Counted from the stretch's first letter, positions 42,540 through 54,035 are shown. The stretch is DNA of 64,000 bases from Inia geoffrensis (GCA_036417435.1 CM070919.1:30815318-30879317), one strand, 5' to 3'. Made by a program: numbers and translations. Notes: generated by a model not told the origin, from the sequence alone.

Positions 42540-42830
42540 TTTAATCTTGAAAAGCATCACAGCTCCACAAAAATCTAGGGAATAGTACAATGAAACCCCA
42601 CGTATCCCTCATCAAGTGACAGCCGTCAGCAACTTGTGGCAACGTTTGTCTCGGCTAAGTCTTCACCTGCTCTCTTTCCTCCACACAATTATTGTGAAGC
42701 AAATCTCAGAGATTATGTCATTCCATTGATAAACATTTCAGTATATTTTATCTAAAAGGTAAGCACTCTTTTATTAAACACCACCACAATCAATCCTGTT
42801 ATCACACTAAAGCACTTCACAGTGATTCCT
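42540..42830 (-). repeat. Old L1-like fragment
   Basis: AATAGTACAATGAAACCCCACGTATCCC, AACTTGTGGCAACGTTTGTC, and GAAGCAAATCTCAGAGATTATGTCATTCC resemble a common old L1 3'-region segment. Orientation is tentative. Confidence 0.5.
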
Positions 42831-42914
42831 TATACCATCAGATACCCTGTCAGACGCCAACCATCACTCCACTAGATGATCTCATTAACGATTTTTTACA
42901 CATGCTTTGTTTCA

Positions 42915-43395
42915 GGGCTTTTGACAAATATTTACTGTAAGCCAGTTTGGTTCCAGGTGGTGTGCAGCACATCTGACATATTTTATTCATTCATTCAATG
43001 TAATGATCTATCAAGTGCCTAATATACACTTGGAATACATCCGTGAATAAAACAGACAAAGTCCCCACCTTCTTGGAGCTCATACTGTAGGAGGGTGAGA
43101 TAGGAAATAATGAATAAAAATAATAAAAGTAAATGTACCCATTTGTTACAAGGTGACAAGTACTTTTGGGAAAAAAATAATATTACAGCTGTCTAAGGGT
43201 TATTTGGACATTGTGGGCAGGGATGCAATTTTAAAAAGGTAATCGGAGGAGGCCTGATTGCAAAGGTGTTATTTGAGCAAAGACTTAAAGGAGGAAAGAT
43301 AATTAACCCTGCAGATACCTGGAGGAAAAGTGTCTAAATCAGAGGCCAGCTCAAAATCTCTAAGACAAGATACGATTGGCACGTTCCAGAAACAA
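42915..43395 (+). repeat. L2 LINE fragment
   Basis: ATTCATTCATTCAATGTAATGATCTATCAAGTGCC, AAAACAGACAAAGTCCCCACCTTCTTGGAGCTCATACTGTAG, and GTTATTTGAGCAAAGACTTAAAGGAGG are L2 landmarks in order. Confidence 0.85.
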
Positions 43396-43862
43396 CAAGA
43401 AGGCTAAAATCTGTGATATCATATAATAAAAATAAGTGAAAACTTGAGGAAAAGGAAACAGCCACAGGAAAGCATAAGTAGAATAAATGACCCACTCTGC
43501 TCAGTGACCATGAAGAGCTATATTTAGGAAAACAGAAAAGTATATTACATTTTATAGAAAGGTTGAATTATGGACATTTTGAGATGGACACCCAATGTTT
43601 AACCTGTTCAATCTATCAAATCTCTAAAAACATCTAGAGTTATTTAAAAAAAAAGAGCGGTCTCAATTTTATATATATTCATAATTTATATCACCATATT
43701 TATTGCTGCCTATGTGGCATTTTCCTGAACAATCACATTCGCTTGGATGGTTTCACCTACTTTTTACATGCAGTGACCACCAAATGTCTATTTTCAGAAG
43801 CCCAGACCTCACTCTGTGCCGTTAGCTCACGTGTACACCATGTACTGAATATCTCCCTTTGA
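43396..43862. other. Unassigned intergenic DNA
   Basis: Nothing recognised before the minisatellite begins. Confidence 0.5.
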
Positions 43863-44576
43863 ACATATTTCATATCAGTGAAGGTCAACATGACCTTCCC
43901 CAATATCAAAGACACATATTTCATATCAGTGAATGTCAACATGACCTTCCCCAATATCAAAGGCACATATTTCATATCAGTGAATGTCAACATGACCTTC
44001 CCCAATATCAAAGGCACATATTTCATATCAGTGAATGTCAACATGACCTTCCCCAATATCAAAGGCACATATTTAGTATCAGTGAACGTCAACATGACCT
44101 TCCCCAATATCAAAGGCACATATTTCGTATCAGTGAACACCAACATGACCTTCCCCAATATCAAAGGCACATATTTCGTATCAGTGAACACCAACATGAC
44201 CTTCCCCAATATCAAAGGCACATATTTAGTATCAGTGAACGCCAACATGACCTTCCCCAATATCAAAGGCACATGTTTCGTATCAGTGAACGCCAACATG
44301 ACCTTCCCCAATATCAAAGGCACATATTTCGCATCAGTGAAGGTCAACATGACCTTCCCCAATATCAAAGGCACATATTTCATATCAGTGAACGCCAACA
44401 TGACCTTCCCCAATATCAAAGGCACATATTTCATATCAGTGAATGTCAGCATGACCTTCCCCAATATCAAAGGCACATATTTCGTATCAGTGAAGGTCAA
44501 CATGACCTTCCCCAATATCAAAGGCACATATTTCATATCAGTGAACGCCAACATGACCTTCCCCAATATCAAAGGC
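43863..44576 (+). repeat. 51-bp minisatellite, 14 copies
   Basis: Fourteen head-to-tail copies of a 51-bp unit beginning ACATATTTC and containing ATGACCTTCCCCAATATCAA. Starts recur every 51 bp from 43863 to 44526 with no indels. Copies 2-4 are identical and copies 6-7 are identical; others differ at a few sites (CATATC/GTATC/GCATC, and GAATGTC/GAACGTC/GAACGCC/GAACACC). Because 51 is divisible by 3, three frames stay open through it (about 336 and 338 codons on +, 278 on -). These read as repeats of 17 residues and extend into plain flanks. I infer non-coding VNTR rather than a gene. Confidence 0.97.
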
Positions 44577-45210
44577 AGAAACCCAGCCTTCATCTGGTTT
44601 CCTTCCTTTCAGCCTCTCCCCAAGTCCAGGCGGTCCTCAAACCCTGCCGACTCCAAGTCCACACTCTTCCAGGATACTTTAATCACCACCCTCCGATGTC
44701 ACACCCTCATCATCTCTCTCACCTGGACCACGGAAACAGCCGAAGCGCCCTGCCTAGCTGCGCATTTGACCACTGCAGTTCCTCCACCTTCCTCAGAATG
44801 GTCATCCACTCCTACAAAGAGAGATCCCAGAACCACAGCCTCATTTGGGCGGGAAGAGAGACGAGGGGGTCCTAGCGGTCACAGATAATCGTGATGGGCT
44901 GGTTCCCCCATGCCCATCCCACTAGGCATGGGGAGGTCACACAGTCCAACCAGTGAGACCCATGTGGAAGCACAGGAAGGGCTTCTAATGATGGCTTCCT
45001 TCAACGATGAAAGGACATGGTAAACATTCTGATTATGCTATTCCCGACTGAAATATCAAAAGGTGGACCTCCTCACACACTGCTGGTAGAAGTCTAAATT
45101 GTTTCAATTTTGCCAAAAGAAAATTAAGTGATACAACTAAAAGAATGCTAATAAGAATTTTCATCGTAAATACTATAATACTTAGAGCTAAATTTTATCT
45201 CTTCCCATAT
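44577..45210. other. Unassigned DNA after the minisatellite
   Basis: The first 300 bp are C-rich and extend the minisatellite-derived frames to stops near 44875-44888. No domain recognised. Confidence 0.5.
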
Positions 45211-45211
45211 A

Positions 45212-45375
45212 TCAGGCCCTATGCAATGTGTCTTTCATTCATTGTTTCATTTAGTCTTTAACCCGATGAATGAGATATTATTGTCCTGAGAAATGAGGAA
45301 ACTGTGTCTTAAGGTAATTAAACGCTTTCCTCAATTTCACATAGTACGCTAGAAGAGATTTTGAAATTCATAATA
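45212..45375 (-). repeat. MIR SINE, antisense
   Basis: CATTGTTTCATTTAGTCTTTAACCCGATGAATGAGATATTATTGTCC, AATGAGGAAACTGTGTCTTAAGG, CACATAGTACGCTAGAAG follow antisense MIR. Confidence 0.8.
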
Positions 45376-46343
45376 ATTATTCTAAGGAAATGATAAAAAT
45401 AGACATAAAGGAATGTGCACAAAGCTATGTGCCAATTGTTTGTTATCATGTGGAATTTTGAGAGAAGAAAATTTAAACCCAACAGCATTGAGGAACTATT
45501 TAACTAAATCAGGTCACATCTGAATAGAGGGCTAGTTGTAGACTTAAAGATACCAAAGCAAAATTATGTTCAGGGAAAAGATACCTGGGTGATGTCTTCT
45601 TTTTTTCTTCTCTTCTCCTTTCTCTCTTTTCTCCCAGTCCTCTCAGACCAGGCGTCCATCACCCGGATGGTGGCTGTCACGGCAACAAGCCCCAGGTGAG
45701 CGGGGGCTGGAGCAAGGCTCACCATCCCCGCTCCTTTCGGCCACCTGCATGCGGGCCACAGCATCCAGGCCAGGGGCAAGGTGCCCCGTGGTTTCCTTTG
45801 GAGGAAGGTCGGCCTGCACCTCTCCTCTCCACCACTGGGAGCAGCACTGAGTCCCCAGCCTGAGACTCTTCAAAGCGCACTGCCCTCTCTTAACATGGGG
45901 GAATGGATATTTCATGGCTGACCATGAGGAGGTAGGTTGGCCAAAGACCTCACTACAGTGGAGAGAGAGATCCCGGGGGAGCAGACAGGACAGCTAGCCC
46001 CAGAGCTCTCTCCGCATGGGGCAGACACATGAGCACCCAGGCTGGGGGCTCGGGCCAGCGAAGCTTTCGTGGGAGCCCTCTCCACACCTGGCGCATGGAG
46101 GCTGAAGGCACACTCCAGATGACATGCCAGCCTATACCATGCTCAGACGCCCAGCTGATAAGGGCAGAGGCCAGCAGAGAGGAAGGAAGAGAGTGTGTCA
46201 AACAACTGCCGGCTGCCTGGGGTCCTTCCACACCCTGGACCCAGGTTTCTGGTGGGAAGCAGGTGAGTAGGTAGAAAGCCCATGAGATTCCTAGCCTTAA
46301 GTCAGAGATCTGCTTGACAATGATGGCCCATCTTTCTGCTTTA
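45376..46343. other. Unassigned GC-richer DNA with exon-like signals
   Basis: Contains a 58-bp exon-like segment (45638-45695) with a pyrimidine-rich acceptor ending TCTCCCAG and the donor CCCCAG|GTGAGC, and another strong donor-like AAGCAG|GTGAGT at 46261. All three + frames are open across the 58-bp segment. No homology recognised. Confidence 0.35.
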
Positions 46344-46355
46344 AACCTCGGGGGC

Positions 46356-46678
46356 TTGGGCTTCCCTGGTGGCTCAGTGGTTGAGAGTCCGCCTGCCGGT
46401 GCAGGGGACACGGGTTCGAGCCCTGGTCTGGGAAGATCCTACATGCCGCGGAGCAACTGGGCCCGTGAGCCACAACTACTGAGCCCGCGCGTCTGGAGCC
46501 TGTGCTCCGCAACAAGAGAGGTCGCGATAGTGAGAGGCCCACGCACCGCGACAAAGAGTGGCCCCCGCTTGCCACAACTGGAGAAAGCCCTTGCACAGAA
46601 ACGAAGACCCAACACAGCCAATCAATCAATCAATCAATAGAAATGCTGTAGAATTATTTAAAAAAAAAAACAACAAAA
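46356..46678 (+). mobile_element. CHR-1-like SINE
   Basis: Starts TTGGGCTTCCCTGGTGGCTCAGTG and has the B-box-like GGTTCGAGCC. It has a longer body than the CHR-2 copies, a (CAAT)n stretch (about 46618-46638) and an A-rich end. Target duplication AACCTCGGGGG at 46344-46354 and 46679-46689. Confidence 0.92.
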
Positions 46679-46734
46679 AACCTCGGGGGTTAGTTCTCTG
46701 AAACACTTCATAAAATTATGTCACACATAACCCG

Positions 46735-47235
46735 TATGATCAATTATGTATGTGTAATATATAATTGTATTTAAATATATAAACACAAATATCAAATATA
46801 TAAATGTAATACATGTATATTTGTATGTAATAATATATTAAATATATTATAGAAAGTATAAAATTATAAAAATGTACATATGAAATTTATATATGTATAT
46901 ATACATAATATATGTGATAATATATAGATGACATATATAAATATCTATATAAATATATATGTATGGTGATGATGTTAATTAGACTGATATTAAATCGAAA
47001 ACACATTGATGTATAATATATACACATCATACCAAACATATAATTTAATTTATATACAATTTAGTGATACTTATGTAGTATGTATATAGATAATTACATA
47101 TTATAAAATGTTAGATGTGCGCATATATTTATATTATTATATACTGTATTACTATATTGAATATTTATAGATAATATATGTATAAAAATGCTTATATGCT
47201 GTAAGTGTATATATGTAGTATTTCATATATTGTGC
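46735..47235. repeat. AT-rich low-complexity block
   Basis: About 500 bp dominated by ATATAT/TATATG motifs with alternating purine-pyrimidine runs. Probably decayed (TA)n-type simple sequence. It stops abruptly at a CpG-rich region. Confidence 0.9.
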
Positions 47236-47269
47236 CCAAATATATCGGCATCAGGAAGGCTGCCCCACG

Positions 47270-48150
47270 TGTGTAACGGCACGTGCTCCACACTCACACT
47301 GAACATGCCTTTGGACCGCGCGCAGACGAGGCCCTTCCCGCTGTGAGGTCGGTCTAAGGCCCTGGTGGGCCCTGCCCAGTGCCGGGCGGCGCACCACTCA
47401 CCTGCATGTGCCGGGCGCACCTGCACACCTGGGACGCCGCGGGCCCGGATGCTGACCCCGGGCCCGTCTACCTGACGCCTACCTGCCCTCTGCTTCCGCG
47501 CCCCAGCCAGCCCGGCTCTGAGGACACTTTAACCCGGGTCCCCAGAGGTGAGTGGCCGCCGCAGCGGGTCCCCTCGTCCTCGAGGCCTGCCAGACGACCT
47601 GCGCAAGGACGGGTGCCGAGACAGAGGCTGCGGGGACCTGGCTCGAGCCGCGACCCACGGCCGGGGCCGGCGCACGGCGAAGGGCCTACCTGGAGAGCCG
47701 GGCCGGCTCCGCGGACGCGTCCCCGCCGTGTCCTCTTCCGGGGGCGGCCGGGGGCCCACAGCGCGGGAGGAGCTGGGCGCCGACCTGGGCCGACTGGGCC
47801 GGCCTTGGGCCCGGCTGGCTGCGCTGGACCAGTCCCCGGCCTGTGGAGGCCGCACTGCCCCTCGACGGATGGAGCGAGACCACTCTGAGGCCCGAGGACG
47901 GGGCCTCCCGGGCCCAGCGGCCCAGCGGAGGGCTGCTCCTGGAGGCCCCAGGGACCACTGACGCCCCAGGCGCCCAACTGGGCCTGCGCATCCCCATCGC
48001 CGAGTGACCTGTGCCGCGGCGCCACCTTGCGGCCGATCCCGGAGCTGCACCTTCAGCATCTGGCGTTCCCAGGGCCCTCTGGCCAGAGCCCACGCCCTGC
48101 CCCTTCCCCTTCGTCCGGCCCATCCCAGGGGTAACTGTAGCAACTAAAAT
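47270..48150. promoter_or_regulatory. CpG island of unknown gene
   Basis: Very GC-rich and dense in CpG (for example GGACGCCGCGGGCCCGGATG, GGCTCCGCGGACGCG). Long overlapping frames on both strands (up to 210 codons) are expected from such composition; none shows a recognised domain. A consensus donor CCCAGAG|GTGAGT falls at 47546 after an ATG-initiated frame from 47379. It could be a promoter with a first exon, or an orphan or decayed gene fragment. I cannot identify a product. Confidence 0.6.
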
Positions 48151-48189
48151 GATATCCCTTGTCCGAAAAAGAAAAAGGAAAAAAAAAAG

Positions 48190-48500
48190 AAGACTGGGTG
48201 GCTTCAAACAACACAACATACATTTATTTCTCAAGTTCTGGAAGCTGGGAAACCCAAGATCAAGGCGCAGGCAGATCCTGTCTGATGAGACCCCACTTCC
48301 TGGTTTGTAGAGGGCCATCTTCTCCGTGTACCCTCAACCTGGTGGAAACGGAGTGCGCTGGCTCTCTGCCGATTCCTAGCAGGCTCCATCCTCATGAAGG
48401 AATCACCTCCCCAAAGCCCCACCTCCAAATGCCATTACACTAGGGATTAGGTTTCAACATAGGAGCTTTGGGGGCACACAAACTTTCAGCCCATAACCAT
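48190..48500 (-). repeat. MaLR-type LTR-like repeat, antisense
   Basis: ACTGGGTGGCTTCAAACAACACAACATACATTTATTTCTCAAGTTCTGGAAGCTGGGAAACCCAAGATCAAGG, CCCACCTCCAAATGCCATTACACTAGGGATTAGG, CAGCCCATAACC. Landmarks and order are those of the antisense elements at 30295, with a different 3' half. Family uncertain. Confidence 0.7.
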
Positions 48501-49160
48501 ACGGAAGGAAGAATAATACTGTGAAATGTCCGTATTTAGGCACTGAGTGGAAGAAGGAAGACGTCAGAGAAGTTGTAGCACACGCCGTTAATTTAGTGGA
48601 CCACGGTGGGCCAGGGAAGGAGTGGTGACAATGAGCTGGACAAAACAAGCAAGTTTATCGAGTCAAGGAGGACAGACTTGCCACTGCCTTTGAAAAGTAG
48701 GAGACCGTGAAGAGGTCTTTAGGAGTGAAGAGTTCAGTTAGTTTCCAAAGGCAGATTTCAAGATGTAATCAAAGGAAGTTGAAGCTGGCATTTCAAGACA
48801 TTTTGTGGTAAGTAAATGCAAGACAGAAAATGATAGTTTGACCCCTGACTCTGGGAATATCTACAGAGATGCGTAAGGCACTGTGGCTGCAGTCCCAGAT
48901 GAGACTCGAACCAAGTGTGCTTTCCAAGCGTTGCCTCCGTCTGCGTCCTCCTCTCTTGAAATCTGACTTTTGTCTTCACCACACGAATGAAATTGTTCTG
49001 GAAAAGATGACTCTTTTGATTTCTGTGCCTGAGCGCTGTTAAATCTTTTGGGCTATCTTTGTACGCCAGATAAGAGTGAAAACTGTAGGTTATCAAAAAT
49101 TGAAAGCATAACTAAGTCGTTCCACCATTTTTATGTAAACTTTGTGTCTCCAAATAGATG
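48501..49160. other. Unassigned intergenic DNA
   Basis: No gene recognised; a 112-codon antisense frame (48758-49096) has no recognisable features. Confidence 0.5.
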
Positions 49161-49164
49161 CATG

Positions 49165-49318
49165 CACAGGGAAGTCTGCTCAATATTATGTAACAACCTA
49201 AACGGGAAAAGAATTTGAAAAAGAATAGATATATGTATATGTATAACTGAATCTCTTTGCTATCAAAACAGTGTTAATCAACTATACTCCAATATAAAAT
49301 ACAAAGTTAAAAAAAATA
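49165..49318 (+). mobile_element. 5'-truncated L1 (very 3' end)
   Basis: CAGGGAAGTCTGCTCAATATTATGTAACAACCTAAACGGGAAAAG through CAACTATACTCCAATATAAAATACAAAGTTAAAAAAAATAAA. Same 3' family as 38822-39158. ATAGATGCATGCA before and ATAGGCGCATGCA after look like a slightly diverged target duplication. Confidence 0.85.
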
Positions 49319-49885
49319 AATAGGCGCATGCATAATCTGGCTAACAAATTCCACAGAAAGCAGCTTAAATGTATTATAGAGATGATTGCTTAATGATGAT
49401 GGGTATGATCTTACGGATTCTTTAGGAGATCTGTGATACTCATATCTGACAGATTTTTGATAAGGAAAAAAACTATTTACTAAATAATACATTTGCTTGC
49501 CTGACGTGTTTGAGGAGCACACCTTTCATTACATAAGTATATATTTTTATCTTAACACCAATTATGAGTTAGTTCTGACAGAAATTAAGCATCTAAATAG
49601 GAAATACTGTCACTCTTAGTGATGTCACCTTGAGCTCCAGCTCTCTAAGTCAGCCATGCATTTAAAAAGCAAAATAAGTAAGACTAAATAACACTCTGAC
49701 TTCCGTGCATGAAAATCAGGCAAAATTTCCAACCAATATTTACTGGTATCCCATTTAACTAAGCCACTTCTATCACTTACAGCAGAGTAATTATTTTCAA
49801 CATTTTAAATCTGAGAACTGAAGCTGTTTTTAGGTGCATGAACATTTCAGGATGCTGTGTCTTCCTACTGAATCGATCGTTTTAC
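49319..49885. other. Unassigned intergenic DNA
   Basis: No feature recognised. Confidence 0.5.
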
Positions 49886-49889
49886 TATT

Positions 49890-51180
49890 ATAAAACATCC
49901 TTGTTTTTCCTGAATAAAACTGTTTGCCTTAAAATCTACTTTGTCTGATATTTAAATAATCATGACAGCCTTCTTTTGTTTAGGTTTCTGTGGCATATCT
50001 TGTTTGATCATTTTGCTTTTGATTTATCTGTGGCCACATGTGTGTGTCTTCAAAAATAGTCCTTGGTTGTGTCTTGCTGTTCTTTTTTTAATCCACCCTG
50101 AAAAATGTATTCTTTTATTTAGTATCTACTCTATGTATATATTCAATTGCTGATATGATTTGGATTTAACCAACCATCTTCCTCTTTGTTCTCTATTTGT
50201 TTCATCTATTCTTTGTTCTTTAATTCCCTTTTCTTGCTTTCTTTTGGATTAGTCAATTTTTTTTTTGCTATTCCATTTAATATGCTCTTTTAGATCTTTT
50301 ATTTTAACTTTTATATTATTATTTTAGTGATTATGCATCCATGACTTATAAGAGTACCTTAAATTAGAATTTTATCACTTTCCATAGAATACAAAATCTT
50401 ACCACAGTTTAACTATATTTACTCCCCTGCCTTTTTTTTTATTGTTTTTATATAGTTAACTCTGTATCTTGTAAAACTACAAGCATGGTTTTAAACATAG
50501 CAGTTATTGTTACTTTAAGTGGTTACTATTTTTTTCATATTTTCCCTTTCCAGGATTCTTTATCTCTGCCTGTAGTTTTGTACTTCTACTTGGAATCATT
50601 TAAGTTCTACCTAAACCATTTAATGTTTCATACAGTGCAGTTCTAATGGAAACAAATTCTCTCAGCTTGTGGCTATCTAGAAAAATCATCTTCATTTTGC
50701 CCTCATTTTTGAAAGATATATTGCTGAGTTAAAATTCTAGGTTGACCCGTTTTCTAAGACTAGTAAACTACTGTATCCTAGTTTCCATTGTTTTAGTGCA
50801 AAGGCAGCTGGAAATCTTACTGTTGATCCCTTATTAGGCCTCTGCACCCCAACCCTTGGTTTTAAAGTTTTCTCTTTGTTTTGGGTTTTCAGCAGTTTGG
50901 CTATATGCCTAGATGTGGCGGGGGCGGGGGGGGGGTTGTTTGTTTTTATCCTACCAACAGGGTGCCGGAGTCCTTCAATCTATGTGTTGTTATCTCTCAT
51001 CATTTTGGAGAAATTCATGCTGTCTATCTTTTCAGTATTGTTTCTGTCCCTTTTTCTCTCTTCTTTCCTGCTGTCACTCCAGTTACACCAAATTAGGCAG
51101 TGTGACTGTCCTACATGTTTTCTACGTTCTGCAATACTTTAGAAAGAAGCAAATAACTGCTACCAGTTTTGATCCGTAGC
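49890..51180 (-). mobile_element. Old L1, antisense
   Basis: ACTTTGTCTGATATTTAAATAATCATGACAGCC, TCTTGCTGTTC...TCCACCCTGA, AACTATATTTACTCCCCTGCC and AGTTCTAATGGAAACAAATTCTCTCAGC are antisense L1 landmarks. Reading frames are destroyed. A G-run (about 50921-50937) lies within it. Confidence 0.75.
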
Positions 51181-51741
51181 TAAAATAAGTACTCCTCCTT
51201 TACCCTGTGTGGTATCTTACAACACAGCATAGGTTAGAAGACACTTTTTGTAAATGCAGAAATAACATTTGAAAGTGCCGTGTGTTTTCAACATTTCAAT
51301 CCAAGGCAAAACATTTAGAAATACAATCTTGCTGTACAATTCCTTTATAGACAGCTGTAAAGTGGATGTTTTTATTTTCTAATAGTGTTATACCTAATGT
51401 TAAATGCATATTATTAAGGGACCAGTAGGCCATAGTACCATAGACTGCGGTTGACTTTATGTGGAATAGCTAGCTCTCTGGGTGTGTTTTTCCTCCATCC
51501 CACAAGCCCAATCTCTCGGGGACAATTTTACTCTGTTTTGAAGTCATGAGAGGAGGCCGCCCACATCTGCAACTCTATAGAGGATTCATTATCGAACACT
51601 CCTGAATCCCCATTTCTGTAACTTCTTTCTTTCCTAGTCCTGTATTCAAGTTACAGTGCCCTCAGAATCCTGATCCCTTCCTTCCTTTATCAAAGCCCAG
51701 TGAGAAGAAAATCATAAATGCTCCCCGACTCTAGGAGAAAT
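51181..51741. other. Unassigned intergenic DNA
   Basis: No gene or repeat recognised. Confidence 0.5.
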
Positions 51742-52418
51742 CAGCAGTTCTCAAACATTTTGGTCTTGGAAACTCACTGCACTCCTAAAAATTATCGGGG
51801 ACCCCAAAGAGCTTTTGTTTATGTGGGTTAAATATATTGATACTTACCATATTAGAAATTTAAGCTGAGAGATTTGTTTAAAGTCTTTATTTCACAGTTA
51901 ATTTAAAACATCGCGGGGGGGGGGGGGGAAGCGAGGGGGTGGGGAGGTGGGATGAATCAGGAGATTGGGATTGACATGTATACACTAATATGTATAAAAT
52001 AGATAACTAATAAGAACCTGCTGTATAAAAATAAAATCAAATAAATTTTAAAAAAATTAAAAATAAAACAGAAATGATAAACTATTGCATGTTAACATAA
52101 GTAACACTTTTATGAAGAATAATTGTATTTTCTAAAGTTAGAAAAAAAGTGACAAGAGTGACACCGTTGTCCATTTTTAGCAAATCTCTTTAATGTCTGG
52201 CTTAATAGAAGAGAGGGGTATTTTTAGATCTGCGTCTACATTCAGTCTCTTGTGAGTTTACATCTCGTTACCTCTGGCAGACTCCTCTCAGAGAATGGGA
52301 ATCTTAAAAGGCAAATAATGTCTTGGTATTATTATGAAAATTGTTTTGACCTTATAGACCTCTGAAAGGGCGTCATCAACCCTTCAAAGGTCCCTAGTCC
52401 ATGGTTTGAAAACTGCTG
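51742..52418. mobile_element. hAT-type DNA transposon remnant, split by an L1 tail
   Basis: Left end CAGCAGTTCTCAAAC and right end GTTTGAAAACTGCTG are inverted repeats. Internal CCCCAAAGAGCTTTTGTTTATGTGGG and AATCTCTTTAATGTCTGGCTTAATAGAAGA match a familiar non-autonomous mammalian DNA transposon; I do not recall its name reliably. No clear 8-bp flank duplication remains. It is interrupted at about 51914-52070. Confidence 0.78.
51914..52070 (+). mobile_element. 5'-truncated L1 tail inside a hAT element
   Basis: A G-run, then GGTGGGATGAATCAGGAGATTGGGATTGACATG, CTAATATGTATAAAATAGATAACTAATAAG, ending AAAAAAATTAAAAA. L1 3' UTR landmarks shared with 32445. Target duplication not resolved. Confidence 0.8.
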
Positions 52419-53912
52419 ATGTAGATATTAAGATTTGTATGGCCAGAAGAATTTAACTCACAAGAGGCTTATTTCAGATTACAAAAGGTCTAAACCAGGG
52501 GGTAACAAGTAACCATTTATAAAGAGGTTCTCCTACATAATAAATAATGTAGTAAAGGAAAAGGGGGAGCTTTCTTCAGCTTTAGGCAGAATGTGGAGTA
52601 AAACTGATCCCAAAATGTCTGTTTCGCTTCAGTTTTTCATTCTGTCTAAATATCAGCGTAAGTTTAACATATAAAGGACCACGGTAGGTCATCAAAATAA
52701 GATACATCCATGTGTCACAGGTGTGCATTTGAACTTGGAGGCACAGGGCATGTAAATGGAAAGTAATGTACTGTTGTGGAACGTGTTCTATCGCGATGGT
52801 GCTGAAAGCCACCAGGTGTCAGCCTCTGATAATTCTCTGAAAGAGGCTCACGCTGCCTTTTTAAATTTTTCTCTGCGACCGACTTTCTGTTCAGCCATTT
52901 TCTCCATCCATAGAAAGAGTGAATGAGAAATCGTATGCCATTTAAAATAATACATATAAAATCGTAAGATCAGCAATTCATTGGAAATGACTACTTTTCC
53001 AATCACGTTTCATATGTTAAGCAGAGGTCTTAATAAAAATACCAGCGTGCGCACGCGCGCGTGTATGTAATGCACATTGCCACGGTATGAGAAGGAATCG
53101 CGTCAAACATATTCTTAACCCCTTAAGCTCGTAACAAGTGTTCCCCATCCGCTGGCTCATGGGAAAAATGCAGATGTCTGATGATTTCTTTCCTGTTTTG
53201 ACTCTATTGTAAATTTAGCCCTTTCAACATTTTGTGAGTATTTTTGGATCTCTCAACCCTTCTGCCGGACTATTACTGCCTTGAGGGCTAGAAGAGCCTC
53301 TTGTCCATTACGTGTGCAAGGTAAAATCAGTGAATTTGTGAGTGAATCAATGTACGGATTAATTAATTCATCATAGGGAAATCATTTCAAGAGTAAGTCT
53401 TGTCTCTTAAGCCAGACCATGCATTTTGAAGAAGGTGTGTTGGAGAATACGTATCATTAAATTTCCTTGGACTACAGATATTACAAATCTGCAGCTAACA
53501 ACTAAGGAATGAACGGTTTGCCTCTTCCCTTAGGTCACTTTCTCTCAACACCTGCCTTTGGAGAGAGGAGAGCCAGAGAGGATTTTCTGTCTTTCCCAAC
53601 TGTGAACAACACAATCAAGTGAGACCTACCAAAGTCCTCTCCTTACAGCTGACAAAGGAATATTATACAAACTCTATGTATGTGTAGGCAGCAGTTTTGG
53701 GGAAAAGGGCACAGGACTGGGGAATTTTGACACTTACAAAGGTCTTAAAGATTAGTTATGCAATGATTTCCTGTTGTGAACGGGCTACAGTTTGGGTGTA
53801 TTTATCCTTCAGTTCACTGGGTGAGATCACTCTTTCAATCCCAATGCTAAAACAAGGTCTCCCCTTTTCTCTGAGAAACTGTAGCTACAGACTGAGATTG
53901 TAAAATCTATTC
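52419..53912. other. Unassigned intergenic DNA
   Basis: About 1.5 kb without recognised gene or repeat. A short alternating CG/TG tract GTGCGCACGCGCGCGTGT (53046-53063) could adopt Z-DNA. Confidence 0.5.
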
Positions 53913-54035
53913 ATTTAGCAAATGTCTATTCAGCCCAGCTCTCTGTGAAGCACTGTGCTAGGTTCCATGGGGGGATACAAAGATGTATTCAAAACAGTCC
54001 CTGTTCCAAGAAGCTTAAAATGAATCATCTAACTA
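53913..54035 (+). repeat. L2 fragment
   Basis: TTCATTTAGCAAATGTCTATTCAGC, GTGAAGCACTGTGCTAGGTTCCATGGGGGGATACAAAGATG, CAGTCCCTGTTCCAAGAAGCTTA are L2 3' landmarks. Confidence 0.8.

Noticed and set aside
43757..44888. Frames of 278-338 codons over the minisatellite as a repeat protein gene
   Set aside because: Three frames are open at once simply because the unit is 51 bp with no stop in them. There is no signal for one frame, no domain, and the flanking parts look random.
46314..46640. 108-codon + frame and 110-codon - frame near 46.3-46.6 kb
   Set aside because: Entirely explained by the CHR SINE; not host coding sequence.
47468..48318. Arg/Pro/Gly-rich frames of 137-210 codons on both strands of the CpG island
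   Set aside because: Such frames are expected in very GC-rich DNA where stops are rare. They overlap in conflicting frames and show no domain.
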